DNA of 64,000 nt, from contig CM066915.1 in the NCBI GenBank assembly GCA_033964015.1, positions 3,955,575 to 4,019,574 on the forward strand. Direction: 5' to 3'. Position 1 is the first letter of the stretch. Every line of letters starts with the position of its first letter. The DNA is from Scolanthus callimorphus (Eukaryota; Cnidaria; Anthozoa; Actiniaria; Edwardsiidae). Made by a program: the position numbers and the translations under genes. Of this stretch, positions 52,601-64,000 are shown piece after piece. The notes under the pieces are model-generated. The model was not told the origin of the DNA and ran no database searches. It saw nothing but the letters and a program-made list of their open reading frames with translations.

Positions 52601-55600
52601 AATGTAACAAAGTCTACTCTTGTGGATGCCCAAAATGTCTCTAAGGCTATAGAACGGTTTCCATTACTGGCATTTACTAACGAGCCAATTTCAAATCTAG
52701 CCGACACAAAAGTGCGCGACACTGCAGAATACATCGGAGATGCTGTAGATGTCCCACAATGTATCAGTGATGCATACAGATACCTTACACCCTACACGTT
52801 AGATGCTAGAACGCTGACCCCTGTTATGTTGTCCCCATCAATTCCACTGGAGCGATTGGTTCCTTGTGATGGAGACGGTATTGTACAGCTGCATACCCAT
52901 CCATCCAATCCTGATGCATTACAGCATGCTACGTTTCACCGCCTTATAGGAATAGATGCTCCAGAGCTATACGCAACGCATTTTATAGTGGCAGGGCCAA
53001 CAGTGTTTACTCGTCACAATGGACACTTATCCCATCTTGCCGTCCACTACTTCTTGCGAAAGTTCACAAGTGCTGCCATCTGCCGTGAAACCCCATATCA
53101 AGAGCAACACGACCGCTACAACAGGGCATTGTCTGCTTTCTGGTTAGTATGGAAAGCTCCTCCCAGTCCAGAGGAGCTGATTATCCTTAATGACATCACC
53201 CGTGTTGTGAGAGGAGAAACTGAGGGTGTAAAGGCACGGTTAATGTCTTTGACTGACCCAAGAGAATGTAGTGAAGCCCACCCCTTTGTCGTCAGTTTGA
53301 ATGCACTGCTTGTCACTTCAGGATTTGCACTTGTGTATACAAGGTAAACTTCATAATTTTGTTGCCTTATAAATATGAATACCTAAAAATGTAGTACCGT
53401 CCGGTATGAGATGGCATACCAAGGGAAACAAGGTTTTAGCTTTATACCACAACAAAAAGGCAGAACTAAACATAATGTGCATACTTAAGGAAAGGTTTCA
53501 ATGGCTTCACAAAATGTGCATGCTGAAATATTTGCAGCCTGTAGTGTGCGGTTTAGCTTCTGCCATGACTTTGACATCAAGTTAATGTCATTCAAAGCAA
53601 TTCCTGAGCTGCAGCCTACCATTGAGCGTCCACAATAGGTGAAAGAGAATAATAGTAGGTCCTCTCTGACCTCAGTGGTGGATCCAAATGGCCTTATCAA
53701 CCCATTCAAACTAGGCAAAAAAAAAATTCGGCATGCCCAATGAAAATCAAAATATTTTAGAAACCAAAAAACACCAGGCAACCAAAACCAACTTCGCCTA
53801 CAAAAACTGCTTCGATCCACCACTGACTATACCTGTAATCTAGCTCATTTTCACTAATAGCCAATTTATTTTCAGGGGAAGCAGAAGCCGGCGTCTTATG
53901 AGTTAAACATGAATATTTTCCTTGTGGAACATTTCTAACAACCCCCTGAACTAACGGGCAAGAGATTTGTTCTGAAAATGCCACCTCAAACTATTCTGCT
54001 TCTGCCAGCCCTGAATAACAGACCAGTCAAGTCATACTTGTGGTCTATTGTCAATGCTGTGTTCTTGTTGGCTGAGTAGCGAAAAGTGTCACATATGAAA
54101 GTCAGAAAATGGTATGGGCAGACCAGGAAACATTTTGGAAACAAATTGAACTTCTAGTTTGATTTAAAACTAAAACAATTCCTCTCGCCCTCATGGCCTC
54201 TGAGTCAATAGCGCATTCAGCCTGGACGGCTTCGTGGGCTATTAATCTTGCTATTGATTAATTAGTTATTACATTCAGGCATCAAGAATAATTGTTAATT
54301 TCACTATTCTAACTGCAGGTACAGCCCAGATGCATACCTGTTGGCTCTCCAGCGTGTAGCCATGCTAAATCGCCTTGGCTGCATCTGGTCTGGTGGCAGA
54401 AAGGACATTGTGCTAGGTGCTGGACAGACTAATTATGAAGGTCGAGATGAGGCACTGAGGTCATTAGCTTCCTTTGACAGGGCACATGCAGAGCAGTTTG
54501 GCTTTCCATTAAGTTTCAACTGCGAGGCTTTGTTGAGCCACTGAAATTTCATCCCTGGTATGAAAGAAAGAAGAAGAAGGACCTAGAGAAAAGTAGAAGG
54601 TACAATCAAAACCAGTAGAGTGTCAATTCTGGCACGAAAAGATTGGTCGAGTAGTGGCGAAATTTTGATCACGTGCTCACTATTTAGTGTACCACGTGAT
54701 TAACGTTTTCAAGATGGCTAACATTCGGTTCAAGGATCAGCTTTTACGAAACGACTCTTCACGAATTTAAAAGGGTTTTCTTGCCAAAGAATTGCTAGTG
54801 AACTCTAGAAAAGAACTCTTGATCTTCATGCTAGCAGAAAAGATCCCAAGGCTTCAACATTTTCAGTCATGTTTAGTTGGTTGTTTACATCGACTCGCAC
54901 CTAGGTCTAAAAAATATCTATCATGTGGTACATGAAATAGTGAGCACGTGATCAAAATTTCGCCACTAGGCGAACAATCTTTTCGCGCCAGAATTGACAT
55001 TCTACTGGTTTTGCTTGTATGTAGCAAACTCCTTGTTGGCAAACACCCAGGCCGATAGACACAGGTGCTCCTCAGGAAAATTAATTTCAACCCTAGGGGA
55101 TAGCAAATTGGATTTGAAAAGGAAAGTTCAACCCAATAGACTGTAGAGTTTTACCTACCTTCAATTCTAGGCTCTTAGCACTAAGTGAGACCCCCTCACA
55201 GATAGCAGACTCTTTCGACACCCCTACAAGATAGCACATAATGGGTAAATTTTATACCCTAGGGGAAAGAACAAGTACCCCTGTCTAAAATTATTTCAGT
55301 GGGAAGACGCCCCCTAAGTGCCCCCTCTCCCCTAAAAAAATGTGCTACATTCAAAAATTCTTTATTCCTATTTCAAAGATCTGCATACAGAGAACATGAC
55401 TGCCTCTTCCAAGTAAGATTCCATATGGGTCCAAAATAGACATGGAACCAGACACGTAAGATTCTTTTTATTTTTCATAACATCAAACACCAAATTTCAG
55501 GGCCCGACACTAGCTGCGGCCATATGGTCGCCAATGGCGACTAAATTTGCGGACTTGGCAACCAAAATTTAGAAGAAGTTCCCAAATGGCACCCCATCCT

Positions 55601-57030
55601 TCTGAGTTCAGCTGAGAACCACCATGTGGCAACTAAAATTTTTGAATTTGTCCCATGGCACCTAGCAAAAAAAGCTAATATCGGGCCCTGAATTCCTGAG
55701 TCAGTTACCTGTGCAAGTTGCATGTAGTGCACAGTGTGCAGCAGAGGACATTGAAACCAAAAGATGCCAGGAACCCTCAAATAACTATTCGATTTAAAGA
55801 CTGTGACTAATTGACTGGCATGTACTTCCAGTAGATATTCTCAGAGGGCTCTCAAATAAGATTGTTAAGAACTTTGCTTTCCTCTTGAGGAGTATACTGC
55901 AGTTCTTCAGAAATGATTTGTCATATTGTTCTCTAGATCACCAAGTCCAAATGTCTACAGAACGCTGACAACTGGGGAGGCATATCTGCAAGTTAGAGCT
56001 TCCCAGGTTGTAGGGTTAGGTGGATGTTCCACAGGCCTAGGGCTCTTTTCACTCAAAGACATCCCAGAAGGAGTATTTATTACTTCCTATGCCCCACTAG
56101 CTCCTCTGCAAGCTACCTGTGAAACTGCAGCGTCAGACTATGTCCTATCTGTTAGATATCTTGGTAAACATGTTGATGTTGATGCTTCGTTGGATCCTAT
56201 CTCCCTCGGAAAGTTTGTCCAAGATGGCTCATTTCCTTTTGCTTTGGTCCCTGATATGTCTGCACTTGTAAAGTGGAGAGTAAATTGTGTATTTGTGCTT
56301 CGGGATGGAGAACCCTGGTTCAGGAGTACTCGTCGAATACTCGCAGGAGAAGAGCTTCTAACCAGGTACAGGGACACCAAATGTTTTTTTGTTGTTTTCA
56401 AATTTGATGTGCCATAAGGAAAGCTAAAATTTAATTGTTCAAATTTTAATTGCTTCTTGAGATTTTTATAAAACAAAAATGTGAAATGCTGATCACTGCT
56501 TGCCGCTTATTGCCCCTCAGCAATTCATTCTATGTGGGTTTTTTTGCTGGTGCTCAGCAATGTACAACATAATGATATAAGCTGGCATGAAGGAAAGACA
56601 ACTCTTCAATAAGGATACTAGAAATAAAGCAATGTTGCTGCTTTAAAAATTTTGTCTTTTTTCCCCCACACTTTGTGACAATGCCATTGTGCACCAGACA
56701 TGACTAGGAATTTCATCCCTTAGTATGAAAAAAATAAAACGATAAATTAACTCTTTTCATTATTAAAATTAAGAGAGCTGGATAAGAGAAACATTGAGTG
56801 AATTTCCTCAATAGATGCGTTTTTGTACTTTTCCTTAACACTATATTAATTTTATGTTTAATTAAAAATGGCTTTTTGGATAACCCTGCAGGTATACTGA
56901 GGATAACAGCTACTGGGCCAGACATTTTTCCAGCCAACAGCTGCAATCCATCAGAGAAGCTCTCCTCAATACGAGTCCCCCTGGGTCATTGCCAGCAGCT
57001 CAACTAATCATCAGGAACTTCCAGGCCTAA
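49646..57030 (+). CDS. SNase-SET protein gene, nine inferred exons
   Basis: Exons inferred from GT/AG sites and phase: 49646-49871, 50091-50164, 51285-51497, 52053-52122, 52294-52412, 52479-53343, 54319-54599, 55937-56365, 56892-57030 (stop TAA 57028). Every junction closes in phase except the one between 52412 and 52479. The product, roughly 800 aa, has an N-terminal helical/acidic part, a basic patch (KKTRTVRRRTRRVL), a Staphylococcal-nuclease fold with catalytic residues conserved, and a SET-like domain. Within exon 54319-54599 the frame must change by -1 near 54515-54540, because the continuing sequence (FVEPLKFHPWYERKKKKDLE) is in frame 1. A protein joining nuclease and SET domains is unusual; it could act on chromatin or RNA, which is inference. 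Family not recognised by name. Confidence 0.7.
49951..50041 (+). repeat. Possible tRNA-derived SINE fragment in intron 1
   Basis: GGGTTCGATTCCCTGCTGGGGCA contains a pol III B box, preceded by AGCGCAGCGTGTAAGCCAC. No clear A box or cloverleaf. Low confidence. Confidence 0.35.
52479..53343 (+). CDS. SNase-domain exon
   Basis: Open from 52364, but the first about 38 codons belong to the intron. DGDG (169-172 of the open frame), HRLIGIDAPE (192-201) and DRYNRAL (250-256) correspond to the nuclease residues D21, R35, D40, E43 and R87 of the Staphylococcal enzyme; T41 is Ala. The fold is completed by SLNALLVTSGFALVYTR and, after a phase-2 intron (TACAAG at a GTAAAC donor; acceptor CTGCAG 54318), by YSPDAYLLALQRVAM. 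An active nuclease is plausible. Confidence 0.8.
54025..54300. repeat. Dispersed foldback repeat, copy in SNase-SET intron 6
   Basis: Degenerate relative of 26250-26512 (GTCTATTGTCAATGCTG, GCGAAAAGTGTC, ACTAAAACAATT, GAGTCAATAGC). Lies directly before the acceptor of the exon at 54319. Confidence 0.7.
54608..55018. repeat. Foldback MITE in SNase-SET intron 7
   Basis: Left arm AAAACCAGTAGAGTGTCAAT and right arm its near inverse; inner GATCACGTGCTCACTATTTA/GAAATAGTGAGCACGTGATC. About 410 bp, non-coding. Confidence 0.8.
55019..55936. other. Remainder of SNase-SET intron 7
   Basis: Includes CCCCTAAAA-type repeat vocabulary (55190-55330) and a possible small inverted region at 55500-55690. No exon recognised. 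Confidence 0.45.
55937..56365 (+). CDS. SET-domain exon
   Basis: Starts after TTCTCTAG (55936). GCSTGLGLFSLKDIPEGVFI is the glycine-rich SET start, DASLDPISLGKFVQDGSF the middle, and RRILAGEELLTR with the next exon's YTEDNSYW the C-terminal GEEL-x-x-x-Y block. The usual NHS-C motif is reduced to NCVF, so activity as a methyltransferase is uncertain. The exon joins the final exon (56892) in phase 2. Confidence 0.7.
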
Positions 57031-57420
57031 AACAAAGGTAAAATATGTAAATGTTCAGGCACACCTGTGGCCATGTGGCACTAGGTACATCAGAGATGAG
57101 ATAAGGAGTTAATAGAGGGGATGCTCTTTGGGAAAACAAAACATTTTTAACCCTAAAAGACAGCAAAAACTGCATATGAATTTAGCTGTTGTGGCTTTTA
57201 TACTGTTCTCAGGACAAATTATAGGGTTTAAGAGAACATTTCTGCACAAATTTCAAAAGAAAATTGTTCTAACATTTGCATGACACCTCCTAAGAGAAAG
57301 CATTTGATGTCCTGAAATCCTGATACCCCTAAGGGATAGCACATGAGAGGATTTTACACCCTAAGAGATAGGACAAGCACCCCTGTCTATGTTTATGGGG
57401 AGTCCCCCCTGGGGTGTTAG

Positions 57421-57520
57421 CCCTAGTAAGCGAAGAAAGAGAAAAAATATCTGACCGTGGCATTAGAGAGTTTTTCTCTTTCTCCGCTTTATACTAGGGC
57501 TAACGCTCAGAAGCACACAT
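57421..57520 (+). repeat. SINE-like tail fragment
   Basis: Contains TTTTTCTCTTTCTCCGCTTT, TACTAGGGCTAACGCTC and AGCACACATGGGA, matching the tail of the 20322 repeat family. An inverted CCTAGTAAGCG copy precedes it. Confidence 0.6.
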
Positions 57521-57531
57521 GGGAGTTATTT

Positions 57532-59790
57532 TCTTGGGATACGTAAATATTTTAAAACAGGAGGTTCCACTGTAAAAGGCCCAGGGGGACTCCCTATTTT
57601 TGGGGAGGGGGTGCTATCTTGCAAATTTTAGATTTTGCCCCTAAAAGGTTCCAAAAGGGTGTGGCTTAGTTGGTTTGACCCCTAAAAGGTATCAACAAAT
57701 GTGATATTCATAAAACCTCAGGACTTCAAAATCTGAGACTGCCTTGAAATGGTGAAATTTCCTGCAATTTCTTGAAATTTTGAGACACCTGACAATACTG
57801 GGAGAGTTGATGTACCGCTGTGAAGTTGGTGTACATGCCTAAGAGGTACCTATCTGGAAAAAATTAAAACGTTTTTCATTTTAAACCCCAAAAAAGTATT
57901 TTACCCCCTAAAAGGTATGTGGCTCGAATGTGAGCAGCCGTTTGTGGGGTCAGGGAAGTGTTGTGTGACTGACACAAAGAACGGGCTGCAAGGGAGACTA
58001 ACTACAACCTCTTGTAGAAAGATTTTGTAAAAAGGTTTATAAAATGTGTGATTAAGAAATCCATCATACCCTCCCATGGAAGGATTTATGGTTCTTTCTT
58101 GGTGTTGCAAGGCACCAGAGGCAATAAACACAAAAGGCCGTATAGAATTAAACAAAAAGATGGAATACAATAGCTCCAATCCAAAATACAATACATCTTT
58201 CAACCAAGAAAGACTGGGTTTTTGTCCCTTTTCGCTAGACATTCCTCCTAGGTCATTCTATATTGCCCCTAATGCAACCTCAAGGTCCTCAAGCACTGAT
58301 AACCTGGAATGATTGTGTCGCTGCTAAAATGATAAGCTGCCTTCTATGGGGCGTCCTAAGTCTTACAATGAGAAATCTCATCAAGGCCTAGGGCATACAT
58401 CGAATAAGAGTCGCGCCGAACGCATTTAAAACAATAGATAATTTGTTATTTAAAAGTGTAATGAGTCGGAATCTTTTGAAAAAAAAATGTAATCGACGCG
58501 ACCAACAAACTTCGACGTAATGCACTGGTCATTTGTTTCCACCGACCCCCAACCCCCGCGACATAGCAGGGGAATATGAAACAGATGTTGTCAAATTTGA
58601 AATAATTCCACCGCCTACCAGGGGAGAACGCCTTGGCAAATTCCCTACACCCCGGGGTGTATTTTCTTGGGATACGTAAATATTTTAAAACAGGAGGTTC
58701 CACTGTAAAAGGCCCAGGGGGACTCCCTATTTTGGGGAGGGGGTGCTATCTTGCAAATTTTAGATTTTGCCCCTAAAAGGTTCCAAAAGGGTGTGGCTTA
58801 GTTGGTTTTGACCCCTAAAAGGTATCAACAAATGTGATATTCATAAAACCTCAGGACTTCAAAATCTGAGACTGCCTTGAAATGGTGAAATTTCCTGCAA
58901 TTTCTTGAAATTTTGAGACACCTGACAATACTGGGAGAGTTGATGTACCGCTGTGAAGTTGGTGTACATGCCTAAGAGGTACCTATCTGGAAAAAATTAA
59001 AACGTTTTTCAATTTTAAACCCCAAAAAAGTATTTTACCCCCTAAAAGGTATGTGGCTCGAATGTGAGCAGCCGTTTGTGGGGTCAGGGAAGTGTTGTGT
59101 GACTGACACAAAGAACGGGCTGCAAGGGAGACTAACTACAACCTCTTGTAGAAAGATTTTGTAAAAAGGTTTATAAAATGTGTGATTAAGAAATCCATCA
59201 TACCCCTCCCATGGAAGGATTTATGGTTCTTTCTTGGTGTTGCAAGGCACCAGAGGCAATAAACACAAAAGGCCGTATAGAATTAAACAAAAAGATGGAA
59301 TACAATAGCTCCAATCCAAAATACAATACATCTTTCAACCAAGAAAGACTGGGTTTTTTGTCCCTTTTCGCTAGACATTCTCCTAGGTCATTCTATATTG
59401 CCCCTAATGCAACCTCAAGGTCCTCAAGCACTGATAACCTGGAATGATTGTGTCGCTGCTAAAATGATAAGCTGCCTTCTATGGGGCGTCCTAAGTCTTA
59501 CAATGAGAAATCTCATCAAGGCCTAGGGCATACATCGAATAAGAGTCGCGCCGAACGCATTTAAAACAATAGATAATTTGTTATTTAAAAGTGTAATGAG
59601 TCGGAATCTTTTGAAAAAAAAATGTAATCGACGCGACCAACAAACTTCGACGTAATGCACTGGTCATTTGTTTCCACCGACCCCCAACCCCCGCGACATA
59701 GCAGGGGAATATGAAACAGATGTTGTCAAATTTGAAATAATTCCACCGCCTACCAGGGGAGAACGCCTTGGCAAATTCCCTACACCCCGG
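57532..59790 (+). repeat. Direct duplication, two units of about 1.13 kb
   Basis: 57532-58660 and 58661-59790 share the same sequence throughout, from TTTTCTTGGGATACGTAAAT to TTCCCTACACCCCGGGG, differing by small indels. Short frames inside repeat with the unit and are not protein-like. The unit contains the CCCCTAAAAGGTA repeat vocabulary. Confidence 0.85.
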
Positions 59791-61727
59791 GGAAACATTT
59801 CCTACACGAGGGGGGCCTAGGGGGGTTCTCAAAACCGCACAAAAATTTCGAAAATACCGTCTTTCCGCACAGATTTTTCGGGACGCTCACCGCAAAAACG
59901 TTTTTCTTTTATATCTTAAATGGCGCCGAAATGACACGCGAAGTCAATCAAATGCCGTTTCCGCTAACGATTCCGTGGAATCCAATGGCAATCAGACCTT
60001 CTATTCAAGCAAAACGTGAGCGGAAGATTGTCTTGAGCCCTACAACCATCCGCCAGTGTAACTTGTGTTTTACTGCAATTCGAGAGTCTCGGGACGCTAA
60101 ATACCGTTAACCGTAGGACTCGCAAACACGGCAATACCGCATTTTTGTACACAAATTACCGTGTGATCGCAGACTATTTCACCAATTTTCGCACACCGTA
60201 GGTACTTTGAAAATACCGCATAACCGTAACTTTTAAGCTTTTTATCCGCAAAACCGCGCAAAAAACACAGCCAAAACCGCATCACCGTAAACCCCTAGGC
60301 CCCCCTCCGACACCCAAGGGACAAATTCCACCCTCCACAAGATGGATACAAGAAACTTCCCTAATACTATCAAAACCAGTGGAGTGTCTTTGCCGAAATG
60401 AAAAAGACAGGTGTTTTGTTTTTGTATGTTTCCCCCGCCATTTCCCCGGCCGGTTATCTGAGCCATAGCAAATTTGAAGTAAACTCCCTGAGGATCGGGG
60501 CAAGAATACAAGACAAACCACTGATATTTCCCCAGTATTGCCTAGCAAAATCCCCGGCTGTCGCGGGGGTGGGGGGTCGGTGGAAGCAAATGAGTAGTGC
60601 ATAAGTAACTTTAAGTGCTTATGCCCGAGGCCTAACATTCTCGTCAACTAGAGGCTTATTTCTATTCACAAAACAAGCAAATCCGAGCAATATTGTTCCG
60701 AAAACAGTTTTCAACAGTTATGAGTCTGAAGTATTGTTTTTTCGCCAATAAAAAGACAGTTTAAACATACCTTCATTTAACCTCCTCTTTCGATAGTTCT
60801 GCATGTCTTCCCAACGTTCATCGACGTTTTCTTCCTTGATGACCACGTGAGGGCGACGGAGCAATGCACCACGGGACGGATCAACTGGAAATTACCTCTG
60901 TAAATTCCCGTCATACAATGCGCTCCTTTTGGCGGAGCTCCTTGGCGGACGAAGACCGCACAGCGGATCACCATAGGTATCGCAGGAAGAACACAATAGC
61001 TCAAAGTATAACTCAGGTATACGATCGACTTCGTTTTTCATAGTTCAGCGATAACTGGCACGTCCGTGTCTGCGTGCCCCAAAAGGTACCCGTAACCCAA
61101 GACACATCTTTTAGTAATAATCATATCTCGTGAAGGGAAGGAGTTCATACAACCAAACTTGAGGGTGGGGGGACTTGTGTTAGTGGTAAGGGGACGCAAC
61201 TACGTGGTAAGGTGATACAATTGCGTGGTCACATGGTGTGAAGTCATCGATGACGTCATCAAAGGAGAAAAAGTACAGTATCTTGGGAAGGGATGAACCT
61301 AACCAAACTAGGTTAAAGTTGTCCAAAGCTTGGTGAACACTTGTGAAATAACGACATAAGAAAAATATCACGCGAACAAAATTCAGTGGTATATCCAAAC
61401 GGGTTGAAAAATTAAAGCATAACCTCGCTTTGATGATCCATGGAAAATAATGACTGTTTCAATTATTTTTCAATGCTTTTTTCATGGAAACATAACGTCC
61501 GTATGTCGCTATGTCGCTAGAGGGCACTGAGCTTAAGTGGCAAGGGGGTGCAACCGCGTGGACACGTGGTATGACGTAATCGATAAAAACGAACATATCT
61601 TGGGAAGAGACTGAAACAAAAAAACACAACTTGGGTGAAGAGTTCGAGTAGCAAGGGGGAACAAAGGAGTGGTAAAGTAGTGTCACGTCATCGATGGCGT
61701 TATCGAAGGAGAAAACTACAAGCATGC
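59791..61727. other. Host intergenic DNA, no gene supported
   Basis: Short repeated words ACCGTAA/ATACCGCA over 59850-60290. 60545-60600 is an inverted relative of the 58545 segment. 61220-61720 carries TCATCGATGACGTCATC-type motifs related to the 127-bp satellite. No exon recognised. Confidence 0.45.
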
Positions 61728-62452
61728 AATGTCAGAGGGAAGACGATAATGCAACAATTCTCATTTCTAGCCCTTATTTCCCGCTTCTTATTCTAGTCAA
61801 TTTCAGGGTACGAAGTCGCTCTGGGATATCATCGCATGGACTGGGGGGGAGCCTTAGTTCGTTCGGCGAGCTCTTTGCCAAGAATCAGGCGTGGTGCGGT
61901 TTGCCAAGGCCTCTTATACCAAGACTCTTAAGCGCAGAGTCATGACATCGCGTAAGTAGGCCGTCAGAGGGAAGACGAGAATGCAACAATTCTCATCAAT
62001 CGCATCTCCTTTCCCAGAGCTGTTTTGCTTGCAATAGTGGCACGCACGCCCTTACTGAGGCTGATATATCGTCATTCAATGCTTTGAGTGGAGTTGCGCG
62101 AAATGAGAAGAGTCGTATTTCTAGCCCTTATTTCCCGCTTCTTATTCTAGTCAATTTCAGGGTACGAAGTCGCTCTGGGATAGCATCGCATGGACTGGGG
62201 GGGGAGCCTTAGTTCGTTCGGCGAGCTCTTTGCCAAGAATCAGGCGTGGTGCGGTTTGCCAAGGCCTCTTATACCAAGCCTCTTAAGCGCAGAGTCATGA
62301 CATCGCGTAAGTAGGCTGTCAGAGGGAAGACGAGAATGCAACATGAGCGCTGGCAACTGAAAAGGGAGACATCACTTCGAGGTCAAAATAACCCCCATTT
62401 CGCTATTCTTCTCAGTCGCCTGTGAAACCCCCTTTTCAGTTGCGCGCGCTCA
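61728..62452 (+). repeat. Partial copies of the 461-bp repeat
   Basis: Two incomplete units (61728-61985 and about 61990-62345) followed by the inverted-end piece GAGCGCTGGCAACTG...GCGCGCTCA (62345-62452). Divergence from the 21-22.7 kb array is slight (CATGGACTGGGG instead of CATGGATTCGGG). Confidence 0.85.
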
Positions 62453-64000
62453 AGAATATATAAAATGCATAAAAATGCGTTGATCTCAAATTTCCTCGGA
62501 AAATCACATCAATCGTTTGGCATGCATGTGGTCAGCGCTCCTGAGGTGGATGTATTCCAAGGCGAAAAGAGTATTGAGAATAAGTTCTATCCCCCAGCTA
62601 ATCCCCCACACTCAGGGGTGGGGGTCCATGACAAGAATATCCCCCGTGTAGTCCGGACCAAAACCTGACCGATACGTATGTATAAATGCCCCCAAGTTGC
62701 CCACCCTCCCCCTAGGTTGGGGGGGGGGGGGGGGGATGGTGCTTACAATTGACTGGTGCATAACAGGCGAGTTTCGACTCGCTGTCGTGATGGTTATTTT
62801 CAAGAACCCACAAGCCCGTGGCGAAAGACCGGACTGCAGACAAAAAACACGAGCCTGAGCGGGCAGAATCGTATTCACGCACCACGGTTCGGTGAATTCC
62901 GTCGTATAAATACTCATGAAATTAACAAACATAGTCGTTTTGGAATTTTCAAATTAACAAATTTTGGCAAGGAAATGACGTCATCAATCCTACACCAAAA
63001 TTTCAAATCGATCATATGAACTTTTTAAAGCTAGAACTGGTACATGTGCGAGAGTAAGTAAAGTAAAGTAAAGTAGGTGCTTATATAGCGCTTATCCTCA
63101 AAGCTCTAGCACTTTTGGATAACTCATCCCATAGAAACCAGTTTGTGAGTGTGTTTTAGTCTGGCGAGTTCTGTGACACAAAGTGTTACAGCCAATACGT
63201 TATTACGTCATTGCAGCCTCGTTTCCGCGCAAGCCATGTAGTCCAGTCATTTTATGGAAAAATGCGGTCAACCTAAAAGTAATTGCAACAGAAGCTTTTC
63301 CTTCATAATCCTATCCCAAATACCCTTAGAAACTACATACTAAAAATCATATTCAATCGAAGAAGGGGAACACCGTCAAATTTAGGAGTTTTTAGTTTCT
63401 TTTGTTGGCGGCCATTTTGGCTTTTCATGTTATTAATGAGTTTTTGCGGCACTTCGAGCTCTACTCAGGGCACTTAAGGCATGGGTCCAACAGCAAAAAA
63501 TACAGAAAATACTATAAACTAGAAGTAATCGAAGATTAGTAAGTGCGCTCGTGGTTAAATCTTTTCCGCTAACCTGATCTACAGCAAGCAACTTGCATAT
63601 ACACTGTAAGGTTCTAATGAAACAGCTATCAAATTTCAGCCTGACTTGTTTACTGTATCAATCTACAGAAACATTGATTACCTCTATGTCCAATATTCTG
63701 AGTTGTTAGAGTAAATTCAGTAAATTCTATAGCAACAACCTTGTTTCTATTCTGAAATGTTCGTCAGAACTCTTCATACTTGTTCAGAAATCAAATCGCT
63801 GTAATGAGACATAGTCAACCATTCGTATTATTTATGTTCAAAGTCGAACAGATTCCAGAAATCTGTGCTGAAGCAGTCGGCGTCTAGTTTTCGTAGCCAA
63901 TATATTGGTCAAGTATCACACTGTAGACTGAGAGAAGTTTCGATCAACGATTCTGAAAGCAGTCATGTTGACAGAACACACGTGGGTTGTACAGTTCTGT
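62453..64000. other. Host intergenic DNA to window end
   Basis: Poly-G tract at 62715-62734, AGTAAAGTAAAGTAAAGT simple repeat at 63055-63073. No convincing exon. Confidence 0.45.

Noticed and set aside
58076..59447. Twin 78-codon frames starting MEGFMVLSWCC
   Set aside because: Duplicated only because the 1.13-kb DNA unit is duplicated; the second copy is frameshifted at its end.

Overview
The window looks like an animal genome, most likely a cnidarian and possibly an anthozoan. It has intron-containing genes, tRNA-derived SINE-like repeats and dense foldback/MITE-like and satellite DNA. The organism is my inference; nothing in the sequence names it. The outstanding object is one almost complete integrated adintovirus/Maverick-Polinton-type element at about 1983-18085 (16.1 kb). 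It has 361-bp terminal inverted repeats (TIRs) that are identical over their whole length as I read them, and a 5-bp target duplication (CAGAG).

Element layout. Left TIR with promoter and a SAP-domain start; protein-primed family B DNA polymerase (2243-6529, broken into seven reading-frame blocks); convergent retroviral-type integrase (6531-7520, minus). Then a plus-strand virion block: double-jelly-roll major capsid candidate (7554-8801), FtsK/HerA-type packaging ATPase (8829-9455), several small membrane or coiled-coil proteins (9491-12145), a penton-like minor capsid candidate (12155-12817), a glycine-rich membrane protein (12827-13465) and a 526-aa tail-anchored protein (13499-15079). Next come a coiled-coil protein (15252-15599), a complete type III hammerhead ribozyme (15640-15701), a small protein with flanking palindromes (15922-16251) and, reading inward from the right TIR, a SAP/C5-cytosine-methyltransferase/zinc-repeat protein (16389-17825, minus). 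The TIR carries promoter, start codon and SAP domain, so polymerase and methyltransferase begin with the same residues. Most genes are preceded by a compact module: a TTTAAA box about 27-35 bp upstream, often an inverted repeat, and AATAAA close to the ATG.

Right of the element (18.1-49 kb) I see mostly repeats: an 872-bp element with a CCAGG duplication, SINE-like tRNA repeats, a four-copy 461-bp tandem array, DDE-type transposase-like gene pieces (26970-27950 minus; 28714-31729 plus, with an intron), a tyrosine-recombinase element with Ngaro-like split direct repeats (32843-37198), and a 9.1-kb region bounded by about 310-bp inverted arms (39231-48335). That last region contains a 43-bp satellite that switches orientation and a 127-bp satellite rich in TGACGTCA and CACGTG sites.

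At 49646-57030 lies a multi-exon gene whose exons can be followed by splice sites. It encodes a Staphylococcal-nuclease-like domain with conserved catalytic residues followed by a SET-like domain. The rest (57-64 kb) is repeats, including a 1.13-kb direct duplication and further copies of the 461-bp repeat.

A recurring feature is a reading-frame change in the same (-1) sense: six times in the polymerase, once in the 11250-12145 gene and once in the SNase-SET gene. This may be a consensus-error signature rather than biology.
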